A stretch of 64,000 nt of DNA from Parazoarcus communis (lineage in GTDB: Bacteria > Pseudomonadota > Gammaproteobacteria > Burkholderiales > Rhodocyclaceae), in contig NZ_CP022188.1 of NCBI RefSeq assembly GCF_003111665.1, positions 3,472,001 through 3,536,000 on the forward strand, given 5' to 3'. The position numbers and the translations under genes were made by a program. This document shows positions 29,662 through 37,252 of the stretch, in pieces. The notes beneath the pieces are model-generated. The model was not told where the DNA came from. It saw only the letters and a list, made by a program, of their open reading frames with translations, and did no database searches. Positions within the stretch are counted from its first letter, which is position 1. Every line of letters begins with the position of its first letter.

Positions 29662-30474
29662 GTGAAGATTCGCGTCGGCTACGAACTGATTTACGACTGC
29701 CCGCAACCCACGCCGATGATTCTGTCGCTGAACGTGCATTTCAGTCGGGCATCGGATCTGATCATTCCCGATCACCTGATTACCGAACCGTCCGTACCGG
29801 TCACGGCCTATCGCGACCGTTTTGGTAACTGGTGCACCCGGATCGTTGCACCCAAAGGCCAGATCAGACTGACCGCCGATGCCTTGGTCAACGACACTGG
29901 CGAGACTGATCCGGTTGTGCCGGGTGCAAAGCAGATTCCGGTTCAGGAACTGCCTGATGAAACCCTGGAGTTCCTGCTCGGAAGCCGGTATTGCGAGACC
30001 GATCGTCTTTCGGACATCGCCTGGGGGCTGTTCGACAAATCGCCCACCGGTTGGGGGCGTGTGCAGGCCATTTGCGATTACGTGAACAGGAACATCTCAT
30101 TCGGCTACCAGCACGCCCGCGCGACCAAGACCGCATGGGAGGTGTTCCATGAACAGACCGGGGTGTGCCGCGATTACGCGCACCTCGCCATCGCGTTCTG
30201 CCGTTGCATGAATATTCCGGCGCGCTACTGTACCGGCTATCTTGGCGACATCGGCATGCCGCCACCCTACGAGACGATGGATTTTGCGGGCTGGTTCGAG
30301 GCCTATCTCGATGGCAAGTGGTACACCTTCGATCCGCGCAACAACACCCCGCGGATTGGTCGCGTGCTGATCGCCCGTGGCTGCGATGCTGCGGATGTCG
30401 CCATCAGCAACACCTTTGGGCCGAACACGCTGAAGAGCTTCAAGGTGTGGACCGACCAGGTGTTCGATGGCTGA
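29662..30474 (+). CDS. Transglutaminase-like protein lacking the canonical His
   Basis: The 270-residue protein has a beta-rich N-terminal part (1-95) and a transglutaminase core with Cys169 in TGVCRDYAH. The later region reads FAGWFEAYLDGKWYTFDPRNN: the HAW histidine expected near 209 is Ala, while the Asp (224) is present. I recall that a subgroup of COG1305 proteins shares this loss, so it may use another residue or act non-catalytically. GTG start with AAGGAGAG upstream. It is probably co-transcribed with the amidohydrolase-like gene, which hints at peptide or amide turnover. Confidence 0.8.
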   Translation: MKIRVGYELIYDCPQPTPMILSLNVHFSRASDLIIPDHLITEPSVPVTAYRDRFGNWCTRIVAPKGQIRLTADALVNDTGETDPVVPGAKQIPVQELPDETLEFLLGSRYCETDRLSDIAWGLFDKSPTGWGRVQAICDYVNRNISFGYQHARATKTAWEVFHEQTGVCRDYAHLAIAFCRCMNIPARYCTGYLGDIGMPPPYETMDFAGWFEAYLDGKWYTFDPRNNTPRIGRVLIARGCDAADVAISNTFGPNTLKSFKVWTDQVFDG

Positions 30475-30485
30475 ACCGGCTGCAG

Positions 30486-30509
30486 ACCGGGGCGTGGCTC
30501 GGCCCCGGT
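30486..30509. terminator. Hairpin between convergent genes
   Basis: ACCGGGGC and GCCCCGGT form a perfect 8-bp stem with an 8-nt loop, 12 nt after the transglutaminase stop and 8 nt before the end of the AckA fusion gene. Confidence 0.55.
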
Positions 30510-30516
30510 TGCATGC

Positions 30517-32850
30517 CTAGTGGCGGCTCTGGATCTCGTCGATGTAGCCGATCATGCCGGTGCGAATGTTTGCCGCATTGCCTTCGTCGGTGTCGATATG
30601 CATCGCCAGGCGGAACGCCGGGTTCACGCGGACGACGACGTCCCCGAAAATCAGTTCGCGCTCACCCTCGATGCGCACGCGCACGACGTAGTTGTCGCGC
30701 ACCCGGAAACGCAAGGCATCTTCCGGCGTCATGTGGATGTGGCGCTGCGCGCAGATCACGCCGCGCTCGATTACGGCACTGCCCGCCGGGCCCTCAAGCG
30801 TGATGCCGGGCGTGTTGGCGAGATCGCCTGACTGACGGATCGGCGGCTGAATGCCGACCTTGAACTGCTCCGTCATCGCGATCTCGACCTGCGTTTCCTT
30901 GCGCGTCGGGCCGAGCACCCGGACGTTGGCAATGCGGCCCTTCGGGCCGACCAGATGCACCTTCTCGGCGCAGGCAAACTGCCCCGGCTGGGACAGCTCA
31001 TGCTCCGGCGTGAGCTGGTGACCGGGGCCGAAGAGCTTCTCCACATCGGCCTGCGACAGATGCACATGGTGTGCCGAGATCTCGATCGGGATCGGCGCCT
31101 CTGCCTGATCTTCCTTCATCGCCTGGATCAACTCGTTGCGTTCGATTGCACGCAGGCTTTCCCAGGCCACGAGCCGCTCGTCGTCGTTGGCGATCACGAG
31201 AATGGTCACTGGTGAGTCGTCGGCCGAAATGATCTTGTACGCGCCGAGCTTTCCGACGTTGCGGTTCTTCTCCTCGTCGAGCTTGATGCCCATGTAGCTC
31301 AGGCCCTGACACGCCAGGCTGCGCACCGTGGCGCTGGTTTCGCCGATGTCGCCGGTGAAGGTCAGCACGTCGATGCCGCCCATTGCCGCCACATAGGCGC
31401 CGATGTTCTTGCGGATCTGGTAGCAGAAAGCCTTGTGTGCGAGGAGTGCACGATGGTGGCCGGCACTGGCTGCGGCTTCGATCTCGTGAATGTCGCTGGA
31501 AATGCCCGAGATGCCCTTGAGACCGCTCTCGGTGTTGATCAGGTCCGACAGCTGGGCCGGCGTCATGTCGTGGTGCTGCAGCAGCTGGATCATGACCGCG
31601 GGGTCGATGCTCCCCGAGCGACTGGGCATGATGAGGCCGTCGGTGGGCGTCATGCCCATCGTGGTGTCGACCGAACGGCCATGATCGATTGCGCACAATG
31701 AGGCGCCAATGCCAAGGTGGCAGGACACGATCTCAAGTTCGCCGAGGGGGCGCTTGAGGACCTCTGCGGCCTTCAGCGACACGTAACGGTGCGAGGTGCC
31801 GTGAAAACCATAGCGCCGGATGCCGTCTTTCTTGTAAAGATCGTAGGGCAGGCCGTAAAGATAGGCGTAGGGCGGCAGGGTCTGGTGGAAAGCCGTGTCG
31901 AACACCGCGACCTGAGGCACGCCGGGCAACTGCTTCATTGCCTCGCGAATGCCCTTGACGTTTGCCGGGTTGTGCAGCGGCGCGAACACGGAAAGCGCTT
32001 CGATGTCTGCAATCACCGCGGGGGTGATCACCACCGAGCTGGAGAACTTGCTGCCACCATGCACCACCCGGTGGCCGACAGCACTCACGTCCTGCAGGTG
32101 AAAGGCAAAAGCCTCGCCGAGCAGGGCGCAGGACGCCTGCATGACCGCGAACAGATCGGAGAGCGGAAAGGGCTCACGCTCCATGCTGCGCGTCTGCGGC
32201 CCCACGCTGACGCTGATATGCACACGGTCGCGGTCGGTATTGTCGATGATGCCGTGCACGTCCGAGTCGAGGTCGTGCGTATCGTAAATGCCGAAGTGGA
32301 TCTGGCTGATGCCGACGTTCAGTACGACGACCTTGCCCGCGGTGTCGGTTGCGAGCGACAGCGCGTAGGGATCGTCGGAGCGGGCCCTGGCCTTGCACTT
32401 TGACGCGGCGAGGTCCGACGTCATGGTCCGGATGCGCTCGGCATGCAGGCGCGACAGATAGGCGACGCACTTCGGATTGGTCAGGATGTACGTCTGGAAG
32501 ACGTCTTGCGGAATCATCAGCACGAAGCAGCGACTGCCGGCAATGACGTCGGCCACGATGGGTTCGCCGGTGAGCAGCGATATCACGCCGAACACGTCGC
32601 CTTCGTCCAGCTGGCTGATCACCGTGCGGGTGCCCGTGTTGTCGGAGGTCGATACCTCGGCGATTCCGCTGATCACGACGCCCATGAACTTCCCTTCGTC
32701 GCCGGTCTCGAGGATCGCCTCGTTGCCCTCGAAGGTCGCAAGACGGGACCTGGAGAGGATTTCCTCCACCTTGTCCGCGGGGAAGCTCTCGAACAGTCGA
32801 ACCCGCTCGAGAAAAAACTGCTTCAGATCCGTTTCGCTCATACCCGTCAT
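30517..32850 (-). CDS. Fusion protein: cNMP-binding-like domain, acetate kinase, PduL phosphotransacylase
   Basis: The 777-residue protein joins three modules. Residues 1-150 have the CRP-type cyclic-nucleotide fold, but the phosphate cassette reads FGVISLLTGEPIVA, so the usual Glu (position 89) and Arg (98) are Val and Ile. Residues 172-570 are acetate kinase with the key Asn178, Arg262, His294, Asp319, His351, Arg412 and Glu505 equivalents in place. Two sites deviate: the N-terminal GSSS loop is GISQ, and HLGNG is HLGIG (Ile382). Residues 588-777 are PduL with both zinc His motifs (AHHVHLS, QRHIHMTP) and the MHIDTDEGNAA end. Together they would interconvert acetyl-CoA, acetyl phosphate and acetate with ATP formation, which links to the acetyl phosphate made by Xsc. 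The ATG at 32850 is likely, with a second at 32841. Confidence 0.9.
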   Translation of the reverse strand: MTGMSETDLKQFFLERVRLFESFPADKVEEILSRSRLATFEGNEAILETGDEGKFMGVVISGIAEVSTSDNTGTRTVISQLDEGDVFGVISLLTGEPIVADVIAGSRCFVLMIPQDVFQTYILTNPKCVAYLSRLHAERIRTMTSDLAASKCKARARSDDPYALSLATDTAGKVVVLNVGISQIHFGIYDTHDLDSDVHGIIDNTDRDRVHISVSVGPQTRSMEREPFPLSDLFAVMQASCALLGEAFAFHLQDVSAVGHRVVHGGSKFSSSVVITPAVIADIEALSVFAPLHNPANVKGIREAMKQLPGVPQVAVFDTAFHQTLPPYAYLYGLPYDLYKKDGIRRYGFHGTSHRYVSLKAAEVLKRPLGELEIVSCHLGIGASLCAIDHGRSVDTTMGMTPTDGLIMPSRSGSIDPAVMIQLLQHHDMTPAQLSDLINTESGLKGISGISSDIHEIEAAASAGHHRALLAHKAFCYQIRKNIGAYVAAMGGIDVLTFTGDIGETSATVRSLACQGLSYMGIKLDEEKNRNVGKLGAYKIISADDSPVTILVIANDDERLVAWESLRAIERNELIQAMKEDQAEAPIPIEISAHHVHLSQADVEKLFGPGHQLTPEHELSQPGQFACAEKVHLVGPKGRIANVRVLGPTRKETQVEIAMTEQFKVGIQPPIRQSGDLANTPGITLEGPAGSAVIERGVICAQRHIHMTPEDALRFRVRDNYVVRVRIEGERELIFGDVVVRVNPAFRLAMHIDTDEGNAANIRTGMIGYIDEIQSRH

Positions 32851-33124
32851 CGCTCAAGTCCGCTATCGCTATTCAATCAAGCATCAGATTAACAGTTTGT
32901 TGCACCGCACAAAACCGATTCTTTGCTTCGTTCGTGAGCGAGTACATGAAAACCCTGCTTTTCGCATATGTGCGGTATCGAACTGTTTGCCGTCATAGGA
33001 GTGCATACGCTCATATAGCGGATGCGAGGGTATTTTGGGGGGAAGGGTTGTGTTCTTCTTCCCGGGCCGGATTGCCCTTGATGAGAGACAGTTGATCCGC
33101 ACCCTCATAATTCAGGAGCTCATC

Positions 33125-33439
33125 ATGAAACAGTTCGGCAAGTATCTCAGCGCACTTTTCCTGGCTTTTTCTTTGTTGACTGTCGTCGGATGCGCCAGCA
33201 CCGACAAGAAGGCAGGTACGGGAGAGTACGTCGACGACACCGTGATCACCGCCAAGGTGAAAGCGGCCATCTTCAATGAGCCAATGCTCAAGGTCGCCGA
33301 GATCAACGTCGAGACCTTCAAGGGCGTTGTGCAGCTCAGCGGGTTTGTGACTTCGCGCGCCATGGCGAACAAGGCGATTGAGGTGACGCGCGCTGTTCCC
33401 GGTGTGAGTTCGGTCAAGAACGACATGCTGATCAAATGA
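33125..33439 (+). CDS. BON-domain lipoprotein
   Basis: The 104-residue protein has a lipoprotein signal with lipobox VVGC (Cys about 23). One BON domain follows (about 36-104, DDTVITAKVKAAIF to VSSVKNDMLIK). Such OsmY-like proteins sit in the periplasm or on the outer membrane and are linked to envelope stress. CAGGAG precedes the ATG 33125. The 270-bp spacer to the fusion gene holds both divergent promoters. Confidence 0.88.
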   Translation: MKQFGKYLSALFLAFSLLTVVGCASTDKKAGTGEYVDDTVITAKVKAAIFNEPMLKVAEINVETFKGVVQLSGFVTSRAMANKAIEVTRAVPGVSSVKNDMLIK

Positions 33440-33446
33440 TCCGCGG

Positions 33447-33482
33447 GCAAACGGGCGCAGGGCGGACCTGAAGCCCGTTTGC
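33447..33482. terminator. Hairpin between convergent genes
   Basis: GCAAACGGGC and GCCCGTTTGC form a perfect 10-bp stem with a 16-nt loop, between the BON gene stop (33439) and the Fe-S protein stop (33485). Confidence 0.6.
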
Positions 33483-33484
33483 TC

Positions 33485-34222
33485 TCACTTACTGTCGCTT
33501 GAAGTGCTCGCGTTTCGATAGCGCTCGATCATCTTTAGCGAGTTCGCGTATCCGTGGGCAATCTGCTCCGGCTGATAGCGGTGACTCGAACCGACCGGAC
33601 AACTCAGCCGGGCGACACAGCTTGCAGCGCAACGCGAGCGTGGCTGGCGGCGGTAGTCGATGCACCGGTCCAGGTCGAAATCACCACTTGCCATTGCCTG
33701 CGCAGGGCAGGCCGGAATACAGGGTTTGTCGCGACAGTTGTCGCAGGGCGAAACGGTGTGTTTCGCCTGGGGGTGTTGCGCCTGAGTGACCGGGAGTGCG
33801 GTGTTCGCAAGCAAGGCCACCCGGTAAGCGAACCAGGTGCCCCAGTCCTGGTTGATCCCTACCTTGAATGGTGAGGCATGGTGCCAGCCCGCGAGGCTGC
33901 CAAGCATCTGCAGGCCAACGGGTGTGTTGCCGGGGTAAATGCGTTGATGGCGGCAGTCGCCAAAGCAGGCGTTGAACCAGCCGGAAACAGTCTCGATGCT
34001 GAAGTCGTCGATCGGATCGGCGCTTTCAATCCCGGCCGCCCCCACAGCCGACCACAGCGTCGGCCCTGCGTTGCCGATCAGAATGAGCTGGCGGAATTCC
34101 TCGCCGTCTTCAACGCACTGCCGCAGTTGCGAGCGGATTGTCGCGGGCAGGGTGTGCACGTTGAAGACCGCCTGCAGGTTGAGGCCGACGCGGTTCAGTT
34201 CGCTGAAGTCGCAGGAGATCAC
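33485..34222 (-). CDS. Uncharacterised 4Fe-4S ferredoxin-type protein
   Basis: The 245-residue soluble protein has cysteine clusters in the C-terminal half: SPCDNCRDKPCIPACPAQAM (about 157-176) and then CAASCVARLSCPVG. They resemble the ferredoxin part of QueG-type epoxyqueuosine reductases, but the N-terminal half (GPTLWSAVGAAGIE, FGDCRHQRIYPG) is not a clear QueG cobalamin domain. It overlaps the end of the thioredoxin gene by 4 nt, so the two are translationally coupled. A redox role is inferred; I cannot name the substrate. Confidence 0.7.
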   Translation of the reverse strand: MISCDFSELNRVGLNLQAVFNVHTLPATIRSQLRQCVEDGEEFRQLILIGNAGPTLWSAVGAAGIESADPIDDFSIETVSGWFNACFGDCRHQRIYPGNTPVGLQMLGSLAGWHHASPFKVGINQDWGTWFAYRVALLANTALPVTQAQHPQAKHTVSPCDNCRDKPCIPACPAQAMASGDFDLDRCIDYRRQPRSRCAASCVARLSCPVGSSHRYQPEQIAHGYANSLKMIERYRNASTSSDSK

Positions 34223-34551
34223 GTTGCAGACTCGAGTGCCTGGAGCGCCTGCTCGATGTCTTCCTGCTTGCCCGGGCGCACGAGGCGGGCAATTTCCTGG
34301 CCTTTACGCACAAAAATCAGCGAGGGCCACAGCTTCACGCCGAAGCTGCGACCGAGCCGCCGACCGGGGCCGTCTTCGACCTTGATATGGCGTACCCCGG
34401 CATGACCGTTCATTGCTGCTGCAACCAGTGGCGCGGCCGCGTTGCAGTGACCACACCAGTCGGTACCGAAATCCAGCACGATGGCTTCGTCGAGTGCGTC
34501 AATTTCGTCGCGGGTGAGCTGACTGGTCTGATACGGGCTGTTTTGGGGCAT
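34219..34551 (-). CDS. Thioredoxin-family protein with CGHC active site
   Basis: The 110-residue thioredoxin fold has VLDFGTDWCGHCNAAAP with a CGHC active site (PDI-like rather than CGPC) and the cis-Pro in LWPSLIF. There is no signal peptide, so it is cytoplasmic. The Fe-S protein follows with a 4-nt overlap, and it is a plausible redox partner. Confidence 0.85.
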   Translation of the reverse strand: MPQNSPYQTSQLTRDEIDALDEAIVLDFGTDWCGHCNAAAPLVAAAMNGHAGVRHIKVEDGPGRRLGRSFGVKLWPSLIFVRKGQEIARLVRPGKQEDIEQALQALESAT

Positions 34552-35003
34552 GGGCGCAATCCGGTCAATGGAAGGATCCTGAAAGGATAATGCATCCGCG
34601 AATTCCGGTCTTAATGCACCCGGGCAGGATGCAGCTTTCCCGGTGCCCGGGTGATCAGACGCTCAGGCGCGTACGGGGATACCTTCCATGCGCGATTCGC
34701 GACGCTTGCGGCGGCGGTTATCAGAGGCAGTCGCGCTCAAGCAATCTCGCTTTCAGTCAGCTTCTCACTGGCATCGCAGATCATCGTGCGATACGTATGC
34801 CGCGCCACGCCAAAATCCGGCCCGGCGGCCTTTGCTCAGTGCATCCGATGCCTGAGCTGCGAGCCGGCCCTGCGCATGCAGTCGCCAAGGCGTTCGAGGA
34901 TTGCCTTGCCGACAAGTGGTGAGCAGATCATGTTCATCCTGAGTGCGGCCGTGCTCTGCATGAAGGTGCCTGGCAGCGGGCGCATGCTTGCGGTCTGCGT
35001 CGC
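34552..35003. other. Region without a recognisable gene
   Basis: These 452 bp lie between the thioredoxin start and the alcohol dehydrogenase fragment. They contain a perfect 10-bp inverted repeat CACCCGGGCA/TGCCCGGGTG (34617-34626 and 34644-34653). Frames of 60-130 codons on the plus strand have no family resemblance or ribosome site. The stretch may be decayed coding DNA. Confidence 0.5.
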
Positions 35004-35267
35004 GGTGGCCGTTATGCCGTGGCAGGTGCGATCGGCGGGCCGCTGATTGCGCTCGACATGCGCACGCTGTATCTCAAGGGTCTGAACTTCTTTGGCTGCA
35101 CCTGGCTGCCGCGTGAAGTGTTCGAGAACCTGGTCGGCTACATCGAGCGGGGCGAGATCCGTCCGCTCGTTTCCCGAATCTATCCGCTTGCAGACATCGT
35201 GCAGGCACAACAGGATTTCATGGACAAGAAGTTCGTCGGCAAACTGGTCCTGCTGCCGGCTGCATAG
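35004..35267 (+). pseudogene. C-terminal remnant of a zinc-type alcohol/quinone dehydrogenase
   Basis: From GGRYAVAGAIGGPL to FVGKLVLLPAA the frame matches the last roughly 85 residues of MDR-superfamily zinc-binding dehydrogenases (nucleotide-binding domain end and C-terminus). The catalytic domain, zinc ligands and most of the Rossmann fold are missing. No start fits. It is followed by a strong terminator, consistent with an old gene end that lost its front. Confidence 0.8.
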
Positions 35268-35280
35268 ACCCGGAGCCCGA

Positions 35281-35318
35281 AAAAAAGCGGCCACAGTGTT
35301 CTCTGTGACCGCTTTTTT
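35281..35318. terminator. Bidirectional Rho-independent terminator
   Basis: The left arm with A6 GCGG (35281-35296) pairs with the right arm ending CCGC T6 (35303-35318), one mismatch and a 6-nt loop. T runs exist on both strands, so it ends both the dehydrogenase remnant (plus) and the TRAP operon (minus, last gene ending at 35339). Confidence 0.92.
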
Positions 35319-35338
35319 CGTTGACCTGCCGAGTGGGC

Positions 35339-36625
35339 TCAGCCCGGCGTCGGGATCAGTCCCAGCGACAGCCACGGGACGAAGGCGATCAGCAGCCAGG
35401 AGATCACCAGTCCGGTCATGTACATCACGGCGAATCGTACGAGCTGCGAGTACGGAATGCCGGTGACGCCACTTGCAACGAACAGGTTCAGTCCGAAAGG
35501 CGGCGTGATGAAGCCGATGGCCGCACCGACAAGGAAGATCACCGAGAAGTGAACCGGATCGACACCGGTAGCCACCGCGATCGGGGCCAGGATCGGGGCA
35601 AAGATCACCGTGACGGGCAGGCTCTCGAGAATGCAGCCCGCAGCGAGCACGATGCCCATGCACACCAGCAGCACGACGGTTTCACCGTTGCCGAACCAGG
35701 CCACGAATGCAGAGACCGTCTCTGCCGCACCGAGCAGTGCGAACACCTGCTGCATCACGATCGACACTGCGATCATCGGTGCCAGCATGCCCGTCAGCTG
35801 GCCTGAGCGCAGCAGGATGTCGGGCAGTGCTTTCCACTTGATCTCACGCGTCAGCAGCAGACCGGCAACGAGGCAGAAACCCACGGTGATCGCGGCCGCT
35901 TCGGTGGGCGAGAAGATGCCCGAGTAGATGCCGAAGATGACGATGAAGATCGCAAAGAAACCGAGGTAAGCCTGCCGTGCCGTGCGGAACACGCGCTTCA
36001 TGTCGAGCGGCGTAACCGAGCCCCAGCCGTGCTTGCGACACATCCACCAGCACACCGCCTGCATCGCGATCACCATCAGCATGCCGGGCAGGATGCCGGC
36101 GACGAACAGGTCGGAGATCGACAGGTTCATCAGGAAGCCATACACGATGAAGATGATGGACGGCGGAATGATGATCCCGACCGTGCCGCCTGCTGCTGCA
36201 GTTGCGGCGGCAAACCGGCTGTCGTAGCCGTCGGCCTTGAGCAGCGGATGCATGATGCCGCCGATGGTCGCCGTGGTGGCCGAGTTCGAGCCTGAGATGG
36301 CCGCAAACAGCCCGCAGGAGCCGATTGTTGCCAGCCCCAGGCCGCCGCGCATCCAGCTCAGGCAGGCATGGGCGAAGTTGGCCAGGCGGGTGGCGATGCC
36401 GGCGGCGGCAATCAGGTCACCGGTGAGGATGAAGAGCGGCAGTGACAGCAGGCCGAAGAAGTTGAGCCCTTCGAACAGCGTGACGCCGATGTTGGCCAGC
36501 GTGAAATCGATCACCAGCGAGACACCGGTTACCCAGAGCGCGATGACGAGAAAGATCGGCACGCCGACCAGGAACAGGCCGGTAACGCCAAGCGATACGA
36601 GCGTGATAAGTATTGAGTTGTCCAT
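35339..36625 (-). CDS. TRAP transporter large permease, DctM family (IseM-like)
   Basis: The 428-residue protein has about 12 membrane segments and the DctM signatures GLFAAISGSNSATTATIG, IIIPPSIIFIVYG and ITPPFGLNLFVASGV. It is clearly a different lineage from the DctM at 5176. It is the last gene of the second TRAP operon, 9 nt after DctQ. The IseJ-like gene at the head of the operon suggests isethionate as substrate; this is inference. Confidence 0.9.
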   Translation of the reverse strand: MDNSILITLVSLGVTGLFLVGVPIFLVIALWVTGVSLVIDFTLANIGVTLFEGLNFFGLLSLPLFILTGDLIAAAGIATRLANFAHACLSWMRGGLGLATIGSCGLFAAISGSNSATTATIGGIMHPLLKADGYDSRFAAATAAAGGTVGIIIPPSIIFIVYGFLMNLSISDLFVAGILPGMLMVIAMQAVCWWMCRKHGWGSVTPLDMKRVFRTARQAYLGFFAIFIVIFGIYSGIFSPTEAAAITVGFCLVAGLLLTREIKWKALPDILLRSGQLTGMLAPMIAVSIVMQQVFALLGAAETVSAFVAWFGNGETVVLLVCMGIVLAAGCILESLPVTVIFAPILAPIAVATGVDPVHFSVIFLVGAAIGFITPPFGLNLFVASGVTGIPYSQLVRFAVMYMTGLVISWLLIAFVPWLSLGLIPTPG

Positions 36626-36634
36626 GCTTGCTCC

Positions 36635-37168
36635 TCAGTCTCCGCCGACGGTCTGGATGTCGACCAGGAAGGGTTCGCGGCGGCGAAAGCGGCCGATGTC
36701 CTGCATGAGATTCTGCAGCGCCCGAATCATCAGGATTCCCCAGCCGACGGGCGTGGCGAGGTAGAACCACCATTGCATGACGTTGTCCGTGCCCTGCACG
36801 ATGGCGAAGTTGTCATAGGCCAGCTGAGTCTGTTCGATGGTGAACCAGGCAACGATGGAGCCGAAACCGATCCACAGTATGGTGTCGAGCCACATCATTG
36901 CGAACTGCATGCCGTAAGGCATGCGCAGGCGAAAGTCGTTGAACACCAGGTGCGTGCGCTTCTTGACGTTATAGGCGCAACCAACCCACGCCACCCATAG
37001 GAACAGGTAGATGGGGATCGATGTGCTCCATGGAATCTGGGTGCTGAAAACGTAGCGTTCGAAGACCGCATACACGATGATCAGGGCCATGCTGGAGTAT
37101 GCGATAAGGATGAGTGTGCGTTCGGCGTTGCGGTCCAGCCACCGAAGTAGCGCCATCAGGTACGACAT
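36635..37168 (-). CDS. TRAP transporter small permease, DctQ family (IseL-like)
   Basis: The 177-residue protein has four membrane helices and the DctQ features FERYVFSTQIPWSTSIPIYLF and KKRTHLVFN. ATG 37168 has GGAGAC upstream; the longer frame to 37252 would reach into the spacer hairpin. It is the partner of the DctM that follows after 9 nt. Confidence 0.88.
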   Translation of the reverse strand: MSYLMALLRWLDRNAERTLILIAYSSMALIIVYAVFERYVFSTQIPWSTSIPIYLFLWVAWVGCAYNVKKRTHLVFNDFRLRMPYGMQFAMMWLDTILWIGFGSIVAWFTIEQTQLAYDNFAIVQGTDNVMQWWFYLATPVGWGILMIRALQNLMQDIGRFRRREPFLVDIQTVGGD

Positions 37169-37198
37169 GGGGATGTCTCCAAAAACATGACGGTGGGC

Positions 37199-37225
37199 GC
37201 CGACCCCGCGCGGAGCGGAGTCGGC
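37199..37225 (-). terminator. Intercistronic hairpin after the second dctP
   Basis: GCCGACCCCGC and GCGGAGTCGGC form an 11-bp stem with one mismatch and a 5-nt loop, 28 nt after the binding-protein stop. Its place matches the hairpin in the first TRAP operon (7212-7237). Confidence 0.6.
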
Positions 37226-37252
37226 CGTGTGCTCACTGAAGGCTTGTGCCAA

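Noticed and set aside
34590..34922. 110-codon plus-strand frame
   Set aside because: No ribosome site and no recognisable domain; it lies in a stretch that looks decayed.
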